The notes under the pieces were generated by a model. It saw nothing but the letters and a program-made list of their open reading frames with translations. It had not been told where the DNA came from and searched no databases. Positions 11,434 to 26,481 of a DNA stretch of 64,000 nt are shown here, piece by piece (position 1 is the first letter of the stretch; each line of letters starts with the position of its first letter). A program made the position numbers and the translations under genes. Source of the stretch: Botryosphaeria dothidea. Lineage: Eukaryota; Ascomycota; Dothideomycetes; Botryosphaeriales; Botryosphaeriaceae. The stretch covers positions 310,001 through 374,000 of the forward strand of contig WWBZ02000051.1 in NCBI GenBank assembly GCA_011503125.2. Reading direction: 5' to 3'.

Positions 11434-13665
11434 CTACCTCTCCCTGCTCCTCCCCCTCCCCTCCTCCTCATCCCTCCGCGGCACGACATCATCACTGCTA
11501 ACCACTCTCTGATAACTCCCCCTCTTCGCCGCATCCCCGCCAACCCACGCGCCCACCCCACCCGACGGCTTCACCGGCAGCCGCGGACTCGGCACGGGCG
11601 TGTTCCTCGCGCTCGTCCCCTCGGCGCTCTGCACGCTCGACAGGCTCGCCGCGAAGTTGCTCATCAGGTAGACCGCGCTGATCGGGCGCGGCGGGCTCTG
11701 CTCGCGGAAGCCGAGGGCCTTGCTCTCGCGCACGCGGACGCGCTTCTCGCGCAGCGCCGCGTCCACGCCGTCGAGGTCGTGCTCGGCGCCGAAGAGGGTG
11801 CTGTGGCGGTGGTGGCCGCTGTCGTGGTGCGCGTGGCCGTGCAGCAGCTCGACGGGCGGCTCGTACCCCTGGCGGCGGAGGCGCCAGTTGCAGAAGACGC
11901 GGGTGAGGTGGTCGGCGGCGAGGCAGAGGCCGAGCATCAGCATGCCCGCGGGCAGCACCATGCCGCTGGCGAGGAACTCGAAGTAGACGCTGTCGGCGGC
12001 GAGGCAGCCGAACAGGAAGCACAGCGAGAGCATGGCGATGCGGCCGCCGATGCTGCTGGCGTCGAAGAGGTCGAAGCGGGCCTTGCGCGCGCGGATGAGG
12101 CAGAGGAAGGCGATGATGCAGGCGAAGATGACGAAGAGCGACGCCCAGAAGTAGATGTACACGACGCGCCACGACTGCAGCAGCACCAGGTACGGCTCCT
12201 GCTCCATCGAGACCTTCATGCCGACCGACATGGTCACGCCGCTCCAGACCTCGTTGATCAGCTTGGAAAAGTCTTTGGGATACGCGTACGCCCAGGCTTC
12301 TGAGGGGAACTTCGCGGTGTAGGACTCGGCGCAGATGCCGGTCATGTTGCCGATTTGCTTCAGGGCGTCTTTGATTTGCAGCACTTCGCGGTAGCACTCG
12401 GGCTTCTTGTCGAGCTGGTAGTACTTGACGGCCGAGGTCAGCTTCTCGACGAGCTTGTCGCCTTCCAGCCCTTCGTTGACGCAGTACTCGACGATCTTGC
12501 CCTCGAACTTCTTCATGCTGTTCATGAGGTAGCGCGCGAGAGCAATCTGCTGGCTGCCTTCGACAACGCCGACGACGGCAAGCTGGAAGGGGAAGTGCAA
12601 CAGCGCCCAGAACTGCTGGCGGATGGTACCGTAATGGCCATGAGGCGTGTTGTCGAAGTAGGTAAGGAAGAGGAAGACCTGGCGAACTGTCAGCACTCGA
12701 AGACCTCCACCCTCCGCACCCGTGGAGTCGCTCACCAAAACCAAAACAATGCACAACACCAGCAGCGTCCCCTCCACGTCCAACCCGTACTTGCCCATCA
12801 TCTTGCTGACCGTCTTAGTCACGCCAATCGCGCCCTCGCCAATGACAATCAGCGTCAACAAGCCCATCCGCTCCACCAAATGCGTCTTCTTGAAGCTCAA
12901 CATGCGCCAAAAGCACGAGATGGTGATGGTGCCCACGCCCTCCAAGAACAGCACGACCCACCACAGCCAAAAAAACCCCGGCGGCGCCACCGCATCGTCC
13001 TCGAACGCCGGCGTCATGGCGACGAACACGGCCACCGCGCCCGCGTAGACCGCGATGTTCAGGCCGATCGGCAGGTACAGCTTCGAGAACCTCTTGCGCG
13101 CGACGGCCACGAGCACGAACGCGTACTGCAGCGCCAGCATCGCGCGGCTGAGCACGAGCACGTAGCACAGCGTGCGGAAGTTCATGTTCGTCTGCCGGCC
13201 GCCGCCCAGCTCGAACTTGCTGCCCGCCAGCGCCAGCCCGACGAAGACGACGAACTGCACGACCTTGCACGCGCGCTCGTACACCGTGTCGCGCGCGAAG
13301 CGCACGTCGTGCAGCGTGATCTGGAACCACGTCGCCCACAGGATGGCGAAGAAGCCGACGTACGCCGCCAGCGACGTGTAGTCGTCGATGGTGTGGTAGG
13401 CGGTGAAGGTGGCCAGGTTGGCGACGAAGAAGAGGTCGAAGCAGAGCTCGTCGGGGTTGGCCTCGTGGCGCTGCGAGAAGACGGCGTGCTCGTAGTCGGC
13501 GCCGACACAGGGGTTTTCGGCGAAGGGGACGACGCGGTGGAAGTGCTTGTCTTTGTGCGCGCTGGATGAGAGCGAGGTTAGTCCTGTGGGGGAGAGAGCG
13601 GAATTGGGGGGGGGGGAGACTTACCCATATCCGCCTTTTGTTCGCTTCCACGGAGTGTTGACCAT
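11434..13665 (-). CDS. LtrA-domain (low temperature requirement A) multi-TM membrane protein
   Basis: Family of bacterial and fungal multi-pass membrane proteins of unknown biochemical role. Exons 13665-13625, 13561-12736 and 12678-11434; 703 aa. The first intron (63 nt) contains an 11-G run; the second (12679-12735) is 57 nt, in frame and stop-free. LtrA features: DELCFDLFFVANLATFT (start of the domain), YTSLAAYVGFFAILW, RTLCYVLVLSRAML, and SFKKTHLVERMGLLTLIVIGE around the middle. A second hydrophobic half ends in CNWRLRRQGYEPP, followed by a His-rich stretch (HGHAHHDSGHHRH) and a disordered Ser/Arg tail. I chose the ATG at 13665 because exon 1 (MVNTPWKRTKGGYG) splices cleanly. A TATAAAG on the minus strand lies at 13908-13914. 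Confidence 0.88.
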
Positions 13666-14864
13666 GGTGTTGTGTGTGGGGTACACCCGTGGAGAGCAAC
13701 CCGAGACGAGGAAAGAAGAATTGGAGCAAAACACCTCCGCACAACAGCACTGAGGGGAAAGAACAGGAAGCGGCGAAGTCAGCCCTACGGGGAACGGGCT
13801 TTTAATCTGCGAAACCAACGCTCAGCTCGCACGAGAGCAGATCTGCTTACCGGCGAGAGAGCAACGTCCCCTTCGATAAAGTATAACCTCGTATGCGCGG
13901 GGACATGCTTTATAGCGACGGGCGCTGCACTCGACCATGGCGCCCCTTGCCTGTGAGGGCTTGCGCTTGCCCAGGCGGGCATCCTTAATTGCTGAGGCTG
14001 CCTGGAGAGGAAAGTGGCGCGTCTCTCAAGCCTCACAGAGACCACATTCCAAAGCTTATCTCGTCAAGCCACCACCGCCGAAGTAGCGCGGGTGTTCCTG
14101 TTGGAGGCATGTGGACCCGGCAAGCTGACTCGAGACGGCCTCATGGGGAAAAAGCGGCGTTCGGCACGGCCGGCCGGCTGGGTAGCCCTACAAGGATGCA
14201 TGAGTTGTGTGGAATATAACAAGCATGCTTGGCGGGAGGGCTCGGCACGAGAGCGGGTGCTTTGGGGGACGAAATGCCGCCGTGTCGGTGCGTTCCGTCG
14301 CTGAGGTCCGTTGAGGTGTAGCGCAGACGCACGTGGGTTTATTTTTGGGGCCCAAGGTCAGCGTGAGTAATGTGCTACCGGCGCGTCCTCCAGCTGCCAA
14401 GAGGGCCGGTGCGCATCCAGCCAGCACTCCACCACGGCTTTCTTCACCGCATGCGCGCAGCGTCGAAACTAGCCACTGGGGCGCGTGCGAGGCTGAGGTA
14501 GATACTTCTTTAGCGCGGCTCGACGTGGCTCAGGAGCCGAAGGATTGGTTGGGTCGAAGCCGCCCTCAAAATTGCCTTGACCACATCTCGTAAAGCCGTT
14601 GATTAGCTTGAGGCTCGGCAAATAAGCGCATACGGGAGACCGAGCTTTACCTGTTTCGCCATTTCCGGCTGTATAAACGCTGTGCTGCGCCCAGCTTTTG
14701 AAGTGAGAGACACAAAGGGGTGATACGGTAGCAGTGCATGGTTGACGTTACCATGCAAGGAGCCGAGAGAAAACACGACGCTGAACCATCTCGACCAAAT
14801 AACAGCATGACTGCATTATAGCTTGATGAAGGGTATCTATCATACACACCGCACATTCTGACAC
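13666..14864. other. Intergenic, LtrA-domain gene promoter region
   Basis: About 1.2 kb. Contains a minus-strand TATAAAG (13908-13914, about 245 bp before the LtrA-domain ATG) and the 3' flank of the second ACS carrier. Small open frames lack any recognisable motif. Confidence 0.45.
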
Positions 14865-16786
14865 TCACAAGAAGTACTTCCGCACCTCGTGCTCCTCGGT
14901 CTTGCCCGCCTGCATCTTTTTCTTGTTCCTGACGTTCAGGACCCGATACAGGCCATTCTGAAGCAGGCAAAAGGCCAATGCCACAGATATCAGGATCACG
15001 TTGACAGCTCGACCAACAGTGTAAGTCGGAGAGTCAGACGGCTGGAAGATCTGATTTCCGACAATACCGGCCAAGTTGGCGGACATGACAATACAAGCCA
15101 TTTTGATGCTGCGGTCAGCCGGGGAGCGGGCGTTGATGGCGAGCCAAGAGCTGTTCAGTGGGTCTGAAGAGCAAGATATGTCAGTCGTCTGCCCATGCAC
15201 AGAATTTACATGAAGACTTACGCCAGATGTTGGAGAAGGCAAGGGCCATGATCATCATTGCCAATCGCTCGCCGTGATTGTCCGAGCGCCGGACTATAAA
15301 TGCACCCAGGTTGAAGCCCCACCAAAGCGCGAGAGCGGTGCCCACAGGAATGCCTCGCTTCTTCAGTTTATCTCTGCTTGACGTCAGCACAGCTCTTCGT
15401 TGCATCTTCAAGTTGCTACCTACGCCCAGAAACTGAATCCCAAGGACGTGAAAAGCTGAATCCAAAGACCGATCGAGTACAGAGCGTTTGATTGCAGCTT
15501 CTCATAGCCAAAAGAGATGATCTGCTTGGGACCATACGAGCTGTACGTCGAAGATGGGGCGAGCGCGCAAATTGTGAGAAGGCAGTGAGGATAGAGAGTC
15601 CAGTCCGACAACTACAGCACAAATTAGTTCGTGCCAGCTCAGAGGCTGAGCCAAAGACTTACAGCCCAGCCCAGCTCCTTCATCGAGATTGTCTTCCTTG
15701 GTCCGCTGACCTTGCTCGGATCATCCAGAATGACACGCTGGGAGATTATATGCTTTTCCCTCTCGTTGAAGTATGTCAGGCGCGTGAAAGGGACTGGTTC
15801 GTCGCGGCTTTTGGGGTAGAATTCCATGTAGATGACACCAGCCAGGACGGTATACAGGCCTTCAATCTGCACTAGGTTAGCATGCAGTGTTCCTGAACAC
15901 TGGGTGGTTGTAGTCACTTACGATGAACAGCCATTGCCATCCCGTCAGACCTGCGACACCCCGCATATGAAGAACGCCATAGGCGATGAGACCGGATGCC
16001 GCCTGTGCGACGTAGTTGCCAAAGAAGAAAATGGCAAAACGGACACTCATTTCCTTGGTCTTATACCAAGTTGTAATGGCGTAGAGTGAGGCAGGGATGA
16101 AGCCGGCTTCCATCAAGCTGTGAACGGTCAGTAGACTTAAAGTCTTGAGTTATTCACTCAACTCACCCGAGCAGGAGTCTGGTGGCCAAGTAAGCACCGA
16201 GGCCTTTCTGGAAGGCCTGGAACGTGGCTACGAGGCCCCAGGCGAAGATCTGGAAACTGATCCAGATCTGTGGGCCAAGGCGATACAGAACAAGATTGGA
16301 CGGGATCTACGGGGTGCATTAGCTCCGCGGGACGATGATTGCGTGCTCGGCGAGTGCCAGGGTGTCTGACCTCTAAGACAACGATACCCGCAGACAACAG
16401 CTGCTGGCCAACGTTGTACTGTGCTTGAGAGATTCCAACGTCCTCCTGTTTGTCGTTAGCCCTGAGACACTTACTCAGGTGGAATCTGACGAACCATAAA
16501 ATTGTCCGTCACTGCATTACCCCTTGGTGTGTGTAAGCGCCTGCAAGCAATGTAGTGGGCAGGATGAAGAGGCTCACATGTTACCACGATCCAATTGAAG
16601 AGCAATGAAGGGGAGAACAAGAAGCGGCATGAGGATCATGTCAATCTTGCGAACGAGCTTTTTCTCCTCCTCTTCTGTCCAATCCGGTTGACAGTTTGAT
16701 GAGGCATAGCTGCCGCTGCCCGTGGGCTTCTCTCCGGAATATAACTGAGAGGTGTTCTCTTCAACGTCGGGGACCTTGGACTCCAT
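14865..16786 (-). CDS. MFS carrier, ACS family (allantoate/vitamin/organic-anion permease-like)
   Basis: Second ACS-type plasma-membrane symporter of the window. Nine exons: 16786-16578, 16522-16495, 16445-16371, 16306-16167, 16117-15922, 15866-15663, 15611-15424, 15373-15222 and 15163-14865, giving 496 aa with phase kept throughout. Hallmarks: ALQLDRGNMGNAVTD after the first TM, EDVGISQAQYNVGQQ, GLMEAGFIPASLYA, and GWQWLFIIEG. Exon 2 is only 28 nt, and its following donor is GTTCGT. The ATG at 16786 is preferred to the one at 16855, which would add a short basic leader. It faces the sulfatase gene across a 1.37-kb shared region, so transport of a sulfated ester or its organic product is possible but unproven. 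Confidence 0.9.
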
Positions 16787-20049
<3,263 letters not shown>

Positions 20050-21009
20050 CATTCGCACCGGAATCGGTAAGATACTTTTGAGCTTCCATTGACGGGTGGT
20101 GGCCTTTTCTACAGGCCGAGGCGCTTGGAGGTCCTCGTAGACGAATGCAATCACTCTTGGATCTCGTCTTCGTTGCGCGAGACCGAGAACTCCCCCACAT
20201 CTCGCTTGTCTCGTCCCGGAATATCCGCAATATTCAGTGAATAACCCGAATAGGCAACGTCCCCGGAGCGCGACGCGGGGTACGAGTTCGGTCTTTTCGA
20301 AGTTTAAGGTGCGGAACTCGGCAGTGGTGCTTGGCCGTTGCGACAGCGGCTCACATCCCAGCGCCCGGCACTGGCGCCTGAAGCCAAGCTGTTGTTCGCC
20401 TAGGGAAGGGTGCCCTCGTGACTGCGGGGATAAACAAGGGTGCGCTAAAAAAAGTAGCAGCACACCCTCACTCAGCTCCAAAGCCACAACCCTCCCCGGA
20501 ATACCGGCTGCCACTAGCATCGCGCACGTCATACCGATCAAAGCGAGCCTCGGCCAGACACCTCGCTGATTTCCCAATTCAGCCTCTATTTTGCAGCCCG
20601 CGCCTCTGCTCCAGCCCGCAATCAAGTCGTAATCTATCTTCCCACTCTGCCGTGCAGTAACGACTCGGGGTTTTCCATCCACCGCGGGATGTGCATCTGG
20701 CTTGTGGACAACGATCGGACGCTATCTCCGCAATTGATCGTCAGCAATAACACGAGGCTCTCGGGATGACTTGTCCCGGATGGGAAGTTCTTGCAATTAT
20801 GGCGTTTTTAGGCGTCTTCCCCAGAATATGGCGCACCGAGGCAACGCTCGTTGGCGTTGCTTGGAGGGCCGCACTCCGGCCTGTCGTCCACTAGGCGTGC
20901 GCTACTATAAAGTTGACTATGCAGGTACGCAGGCTTGAGATGGCCGTCAGAGTCAGCTTCTGGTCTCCTCGTCCCGTCTGTTGCACGCCTCCGTCTTAGG
21001 TGTCTTCCA
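20050..21009. other. Intergenic, carboxylesterase promoter region
   Basis: About 0.96 kb. The TATA box TATAAAG at 20906-20912 is the only clear element. No gene or repeat seen. Confidence 0.5.
20906..20912 (+). promoter_or_regulatory. TATA box of the carboxylesterase gene
   Basis: TATAAAG about 100 bp upstream of the ATG at 21010, in the expected range for a fungal core promoter. It also supports the later ATG over the in-frame ATG at 20935, which would leave almost no leader. Confidence 0.55.
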
Positions 21010-22710
21010 ATGATGCTGGCCCCAATTACCCTCTCCCTCTTTGCGGCGAGTGCCTTTGCTGCGCCTGCAGCGGACCGGCTGTCCGAACGCCAGAGTGGCC
21101 CTTCAGTCACCATACAGAATGGGACTGTTGTTGGCTCCTCTGCTTTAGGCGTGGAAAGCTTCAAGGGCATTCCATTCGCTCAGCCTCCAGTTGGTCCTCT
21201 CCGTCTGAAGCCTCCGCAACCTATCACTCAGTCATTCGGGACACTTCAAGCGGTTGGCATTCCGGACTCATGCCCGCAGTTCTTTCTCCAGATTGACACA
21301 AGCACCCTTGCTGGCGATGTCATTTCAGACCTCATCAGTAACCCCGCGGTGCAAGCGGCAACACAATCAAGCGAGGATTGCCTCACTCTCAACGTCCAGC
21401 GCCCTGCAGGGACAACATCTGACTCCAAGCTCCCGGTCCTGTTCTGGATGTTCGGAGGTGGTTTCGAGTTCGGCTCCAACCAACTCTATGACGGGACTCC
21501 CTTCGTCAGCAAATCGGTCGACATGGGCAAAGATGTCATCTACGTTGCTATCAACTACCGTGTCGGCGGCTTCGGTTTCTTGGCTGGACAAGAGCTGCAG
21601 GCCGATGGGAGTACGAACCTTGGTCTTCGTGACCAACGCCTCGCCCTCCAATGGGTACAAGACAACATCGCAGCCTTTGGCGGCGATCCCGAGAAAGTTA
21701 CTATTTGGGGTGAAAGCGCTGGGGCAATCTCTGCATTCGACCAAACAGTCATCAATGGCGGCGACAACACTTACAACGGACGCCCTCTCTTCCGCGCAGC
21801 CATCATGAACTCTGGTTCCATCGTTCCGGCTCAGGATGTTTCCTCGGAAAAGGCCCAGAACATCTACAACACCGTCGTCCAGAACGCCGGCTGCAGCGGC
21901 CAGTCCGACACGTTGGCCTGTCTCCGCGGACTCTCAACGCAAGACTTCCTCTCCGCCGCCAACAGCGTCCCCGCCATCTTCGGCTTCCGCAGCCTCGACC
22001 TGTCCTACCTCCCCCGCCCGGACCCATCCTCCAGCTTCTTCTCCGAGTCGCCCGACGCCTCCGTCGTCGCGGGCCGCGTCGCCAAAGTCCCCATCATCAT
22101 CGGCGACCAAGAAGACGAGGGCACGCTCTTTTCGCTCGTCCAAGCCAACATCACCACCGAAGCCGCCCTAACCGCGTACCTGCAATCCTACTTCCCCGCC
22201 ACCGACCCGCAGACCGTCGCCGACCTGGTCGCCTCGTACCCGTCCGACGCGGCCTCCGGCTCGCCCTTCCGCACCGGCATCGCCAACCAGATCCGGCCGC
22301 AGTACAAGCGCCTCGCCGCCATCCTCGGCGACATCACCTTCACGCTGACGCGCCGCGTCTACCTCGACCTCATCACCCCGCAGATCCCCGCCGCGTACTC
22401 CTACCTCAACACCTACCTCTTCGGCACGCCCATCCTCGGCACCTTCCACGCGAGCGACGTGCTGGTCAACTTCTTCTCGCTGCTGCCCGTCACGGCCGAC
22501 AAGACCAGGCAGTACTACATCAACTTCGTCGCGGATCTGGATCCGAACAGCGCCGTGCCGGCGGGGAGTCCGGCGTGGCCGCAGTACACGACCACGGGGC
22601 GCCCGTTGCTGCAGTTTGCGGCGGGCGGGATCGTCACGACGGGGACGGACGATTTTAGGCAGGCGCAGTTTGAGACGTTGGCGGGGAGTGCAGCAAGCTT
22701 GCGGATTTGA
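21010..22710 (+). CDS. Secreted type-B carboxylesterase/lipase
   Basis: Alpha/beta-hydrolase that cleaves carboxylic esters or triglycerides outside the cell. Intronless, 566 aa, the usual length of Geotrichum-candidum-like lipases and type-B esterases. An N-terminal signal peptide is clear (MMLAPITLSLFAASAFA). Family features: FKGIPFAQPPVGPLRLKPP, SEDCLTLNV, oxyanion-hole GGGFEFGS, and the nucleophile elbow GESAGA with Ser236. The probable acid is Glu370 (in QEDEGTLF) and the probable base His480 (TFHASD). Multiple cysteines fit secretion. An upstream in-frame ATG at 20935 would put a basic extension before the signal peptide and is rejected. The 3' two-thirds is strongly GC3-biased compared with the 5' third. 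Confidence 0.94.
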   Translation: MMLAPITLSLFAASAFAAPAADRLSERQSGPSVTIQNGTVVGSSALGVESFKGIPFAQPPVGPLRLKPPQPITQSFGTLQAVGIPDSCPQFFLQIDTSTLAGDVISDLISNPAVQAATQSSEDCLTLNVQRPAGTTSDSKLPVLFWMFGGGFEFGSNQLYDGTPFVSKSVDMGKDVIYVAINYRVGGFGFLAGQELQADGSTNLGLRDQRLALQWVQDNIAAFGGDPEKVTIWGESAGAISAFDQTVINGGDNTYNGRPLFRAAIMNSGSIVPAQDVSSEKAQNIYNTVVQNAGCSGQSDTLACLRGLSTQDFLSAANSVPAIFGFRSLDLSYLPRPDPSSSFFSESPDASVVAGRVAKVPIIIGDQEDEGTLFSLVQANITTEAALTAYLQSYFPATDPQTVADLVASYPSDAASGSPFRTGIANQIRPQYKRLAAILGDITFTLTRRVYLDLITPQIPAAYSYLNTYLFGTPILGTFHASDVLVNFFSLLPVTADKTRQYYINFVADLDPNSAVPAGSPAWPQYTTTGRPLLQFAAGGIVTTGTDDFRQAQFETLAGSAASLRI

Positions 22711-24436
22711 GGACCGGGGGGAAGAGATGTGTGTGGATCTGAGATGAGGCTATGAATCTATGAAACGGTATACACACGGTGTAATGAGGGACGCGATGTG
22801 GACCATGATGGAAACTTGAGTATTGCTATCAAAAATAATTTCCGAATGGGAAGAGATTGCCGAAAGGCTCCTACGAAATAAGATCTAGAAATTGATTGCA
22901 ATAGCAAGCGCATGTAATTTCCGGACGCAGGTGTCCCTAAACTACAGCACTGCCTCTGCCACCACATCACCTTCAGGCCATCGCTCAACTGAAAACTCCA
23001 CATCTCAACTCTTCCCGCCCAGCAGAGAGAAGGAAAAAGGCGGCCTTTCACATGCCAAAAAATCGCCCCATCCACACACCCACAATTCATCGACAGGGGC
23101 ATCCCCCCATCTCCGCAAGCTCCCCCGAACCGAGCAGCAAGTAAGGTTGGCCGATCTCCCGCGTCTGACCACCATCCCAGCGGGTACGAGCACTCCGCCC
23201 CACCCCCAAGGATGCGAGACGAAATATTGGCGCCTGCATCGCCCCTTTCGGTAACCCTTCCTTTATTTCCTCCGTGCGCTGACTCTCTCCCCCTATGTCT
23301 CTCGCAAGGCGTTCCGACTACGTCCCTGTGACCCGAGAGGAGAGAGGGGATGTTGCGCGGGGGTGCGGGGCCCCGCACCGCTCTTGTCTTGACCAATAGC
23401 TGCGCATGATTCATCTGCCCTGTTGACGGGGCAGGCTCGAGAGTGGGTACACTCCGTTCGTTCCTTTGTGGGAACGTTGCCGGCAGGGGTACGGGTGTAT
23501 TAGGAGGGTGTCGTACTATTGCGTCACTCTCCCCCAGTTTTGCCATCTTCATCCACTGCTTTTTACACTCATACTACGCAATTTCAATGCGCTACTATCT
23601 CTTCTAAACCGACTGGATGCTGTTCCGATCTTTTGCGGCCTCAGGGCTCTTCCATTTTTACCAGGAGACGAGAATGTTTTACCAGACAGGGTTGATGATC
23701 GACTGAACAAGCCTATCCGTTCCTGCGCTTTTTTATAGAGGGATGGAGTAGTCGACGGTTGACGCTACATGCAACACTATAAAGAATAATGTGGAGGTAG
23801 AAGAATTCTTTCGGAATGCTGCATCGCTAGAAATGCATTACACTTACTTCCAGAGAATGCTTCAACCCTCCATAAATGTTAAAGATAATTGTCGCTATGC
23901 ATTGGTTGGAGCTCCCCGCTGTAAGTAGCCGGACGCAACGGGCGACGACGTATTTGAGCATACGCTATCCGGGATTGGCATCCAGTGGTGGCATAGAATC
24001 ATATCACCCACAAACTCGTTCTTCCAACCTGGCCATTGGTCCGAATCCACTGGATTGCCACAATCTTAGAACAGTGACAAACGAACCTTCAAAAGTTTCG
24101 TATCGGCGAATACGGGGTTTTCCTTGCCGCGCAGGAACACAAACGCTTATGCTCTGAGGACAAGCTGGCCGTGTGTCGCGTAGCGCCTTCGTTTCAGGGG
24201 ACTGAACGCAATTTTGCTGCATCAAACTCCACAGCATGCCGGCACCAGCCCAAAGGCTTCAGGAAAGTCTATTTGCAGGTTACAGCGCCCGACCGCGCTC
24301 AGTATATGGATACACGCATACCGTTCTCCCCGTTCTCCACGAAACCAGGATGGAAGGCGGTACAGCCCTGGTCCCGTTCATCCACTCGTCCCGCATCCGA
24401 GCTCATTCAAGTAGCTGCGACGGCAAACCCCCAGAT
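22711..24436. other. Intergenic, no supported gene
   Basis: About 1.7 kb between the ends of a plus-strand and a minus-strand gene. A minus-strand frame of 264 aa at 22758-23552 has no motif, unusual composition and no splice-consistent neighbours, so I leave it out. No repeat or RNA gene recognised. Confidence 0.45.
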
Positions 24437-25249
24437 TTACCGCACCGTCTTCTCCACAAACTCCTTCTCCAACCTGCCCACCTCCTTCTTGAACGCCTCC
24501 ACCTCCCTCCAGCAGTCCAACGGCCTCCGGTCATTCACCCGCAGGCACTCCACCACCTTCAGCTTGGCCGCCTCGACGCCGCCGTCCGGCTGCTCCAGCT
24601 TCTTGCGCTCCTCCAGCTTCTTGCGCAGGCCCTCGATCTCGCGCTGCACGAGCGCGTGGCTCATGTCGCGGCGGCGCTGCTTCTCGGCGAGGACGTCGGC
24701 GGAGCTGAGGCTGTCGGCCAGGCGCTCGGCGAGCGACGGCGCCGCGTTCTCTGTCGCGGCGGTCGCCTCGGCGGCGTCGGCGGCGGCGGCGATGGCGTCC
24801 TGCAGCTCGCGCAGGCGCTGCTGCTCCTTGGCGTGCAGCTGCGACAGCTCGCGCTCGACGCGCGACTGCACCTGCAGCTCGAGGGCTTTGGAGCGCGTGG
24901 TGTCGGACTGTTGGTTGTTCGATGATGCGTGTGAGCCTTGGTTGATCGTCTCTCGTCGTCCTGGTTGCGGGCGAATGGAAGTGGGCGTGTGGGGAGAGCG
25001 CAGGGAACGACGCCTAGAGCGCTCGATGGCGTGGGCAAGGGAAGTGGAAACGAACCTGAGGGCTGTTCTGCAGCGATTCGATCAGCTCCGACGAGAAGCG
25101 GACGGGTGCTTCACTGTTTGGGCGAGAGTTGTTAGCTCAATCTTTTTCGCTCGGCTCGTCGCAAACGAAGCCATTGAGCGGGAGCGGGGGCCGTACGGGT
25201 TGAAGACATGCTGGGCCGTGCCATCGGGTTTGGAGTTGCCCGCGCCCAT
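24437..25249 (-). CDS. MIC19: MICOS complex subunit MIC19
   Basis: Peripheral inner-membrane component of the MICOS complex, which shapes crista junctions with MIC60. Exons 25249-25197, 25113-25056 and 24907-24437; 193 aa. The N terminus MGAGNSKP fits an N-myristoylation signal, as in animal CHCHD3. The conserved VRFSSELIESLQ follows the first intron, DTTRSKALELQVQ follows the second, then a long helical Arg/Glu/Ala region (about 60-150) likely to be coiled coil. The C terminus carries the CX10C pair C158 and C169 in CLRVNDRRPLDCWREVEAF, as in fungal Mic19. The second intron (148 nt) uses a GTTCGT donor. Divergent from the NAA50-like gene with 240 bp between start codons, so the two may share a promoter. 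Confidence 0.9.
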
Positions 25250-25489
25250 GGTGAAGAGTGGTGGTGGGTAGACGAATTGGTTGGTAGGAGAGACGGAATT
25301 TGCGGGCTCGACGGAGTAGCAGGTTGACGTCGTCGGTCGCCGCGAGCACAGGCCTCCGACCGACAAGCCGCATCACGTGCTACGCGCCGCCGCCATCTTC
25401 TGAGACGCGTCTTCCCTACTCCCCGCTTTTACACGCATCCAGACGCGCTCTCGTTTTTTTCTGAGTGGGAGTTCTGATCGAGCAGCGCC

Positions 25490-26447
25490 ATGCTGCAGAC
25501 CTCCATCACGAAATGGCTCACAAAGCCAAAAGCCGTCACTCAGTCCAGCGCCAATTCCGACGCCGTTCCACTTCAGTCGCAGCAAGCAAACAAGCGCAAC
25601 AATAGCACTATCACGAACGACATATCAGCTCCCACCTTGAGCCCTCCTCCAATCGCCGCCGCGTCCATCTCTCCGATACCGCCTCCACAAACACCCAACA
25701 TCATCCAAAACAATGACACGATTTCCTTCACGGCCGCCAACCTCTCCACCACCCCCGCTCTCACCACCCTCCCCGCGCTCTCCCCAAACATCACCCTCGC
25801 CCCGCTCACCGCACCCACCCTCGCCTCCTTCCGCCGCCTCAACACCCTCCTCCTCGAGATCCCCTACCCGGCCAACTTCTACGACGAGATCCTCACCGAC
25901 CCGACCATTGCCTCCATCACCCTCGCCGCCTTCTGGCACAACGCCAACGCGCCCGACCCCGGCCCCAAAAACCCGGGCATCCTCGTCGCCGGCATCCGCT
26001 GCCGCCTCCTCTCCGCCGCCTGCTCGCCCGACCTCCCACCGCCCGGCCCCACGCAGCGGCCCACCGCCCCGCACCCGCAACCGCACCTCTACATCGCAAC
26101 CCTCAGCACGCTCTCGCCCTACCGCCGCCACGGCCTCGCGACGCACCTGCTCGCCGCCGTCACGCGCGCGGCGATCGAGCGCCACAAAGTCGGCGCCGTG
26201 TACGCGCACGTGTGGGTCGCGAACGAGGACGGGCTGGCGTGGTACCGCCGGCGCGGCTTCGCCGTGCTGCGGCGCGTCGAGGGGTACTATCGCCGGCTGC
26301 GGCCGAGCGGGGCGTGGGTGGTGTGGCGGCGGGTGGGGGTGGGGGACATGCTGGTCGTTGGGGGCGCGGACGAGAGGATGGGCGGGGTGGAGGAGGGAGG
26401 AGGGGAGGAGGAGCGGATGGAAGGGGTGGTGGAGGAGGAGGAGGAGG

Positions 26448-26481
<34 letters not shown>

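Noticed and set aside
22758..23552. 264-aa minus-strand frame in the intergenic region
   Set aside because: Odd Trp/Cys/Gly-rich composition, no domain pattern and no splice-consistent partner.
24171..25271. 366-aa plus-strand frame over MIC19
   Set aside because: Antisense shadow of a GC3-biased gene; no motif, and it ignores the clear MIC19 structure.
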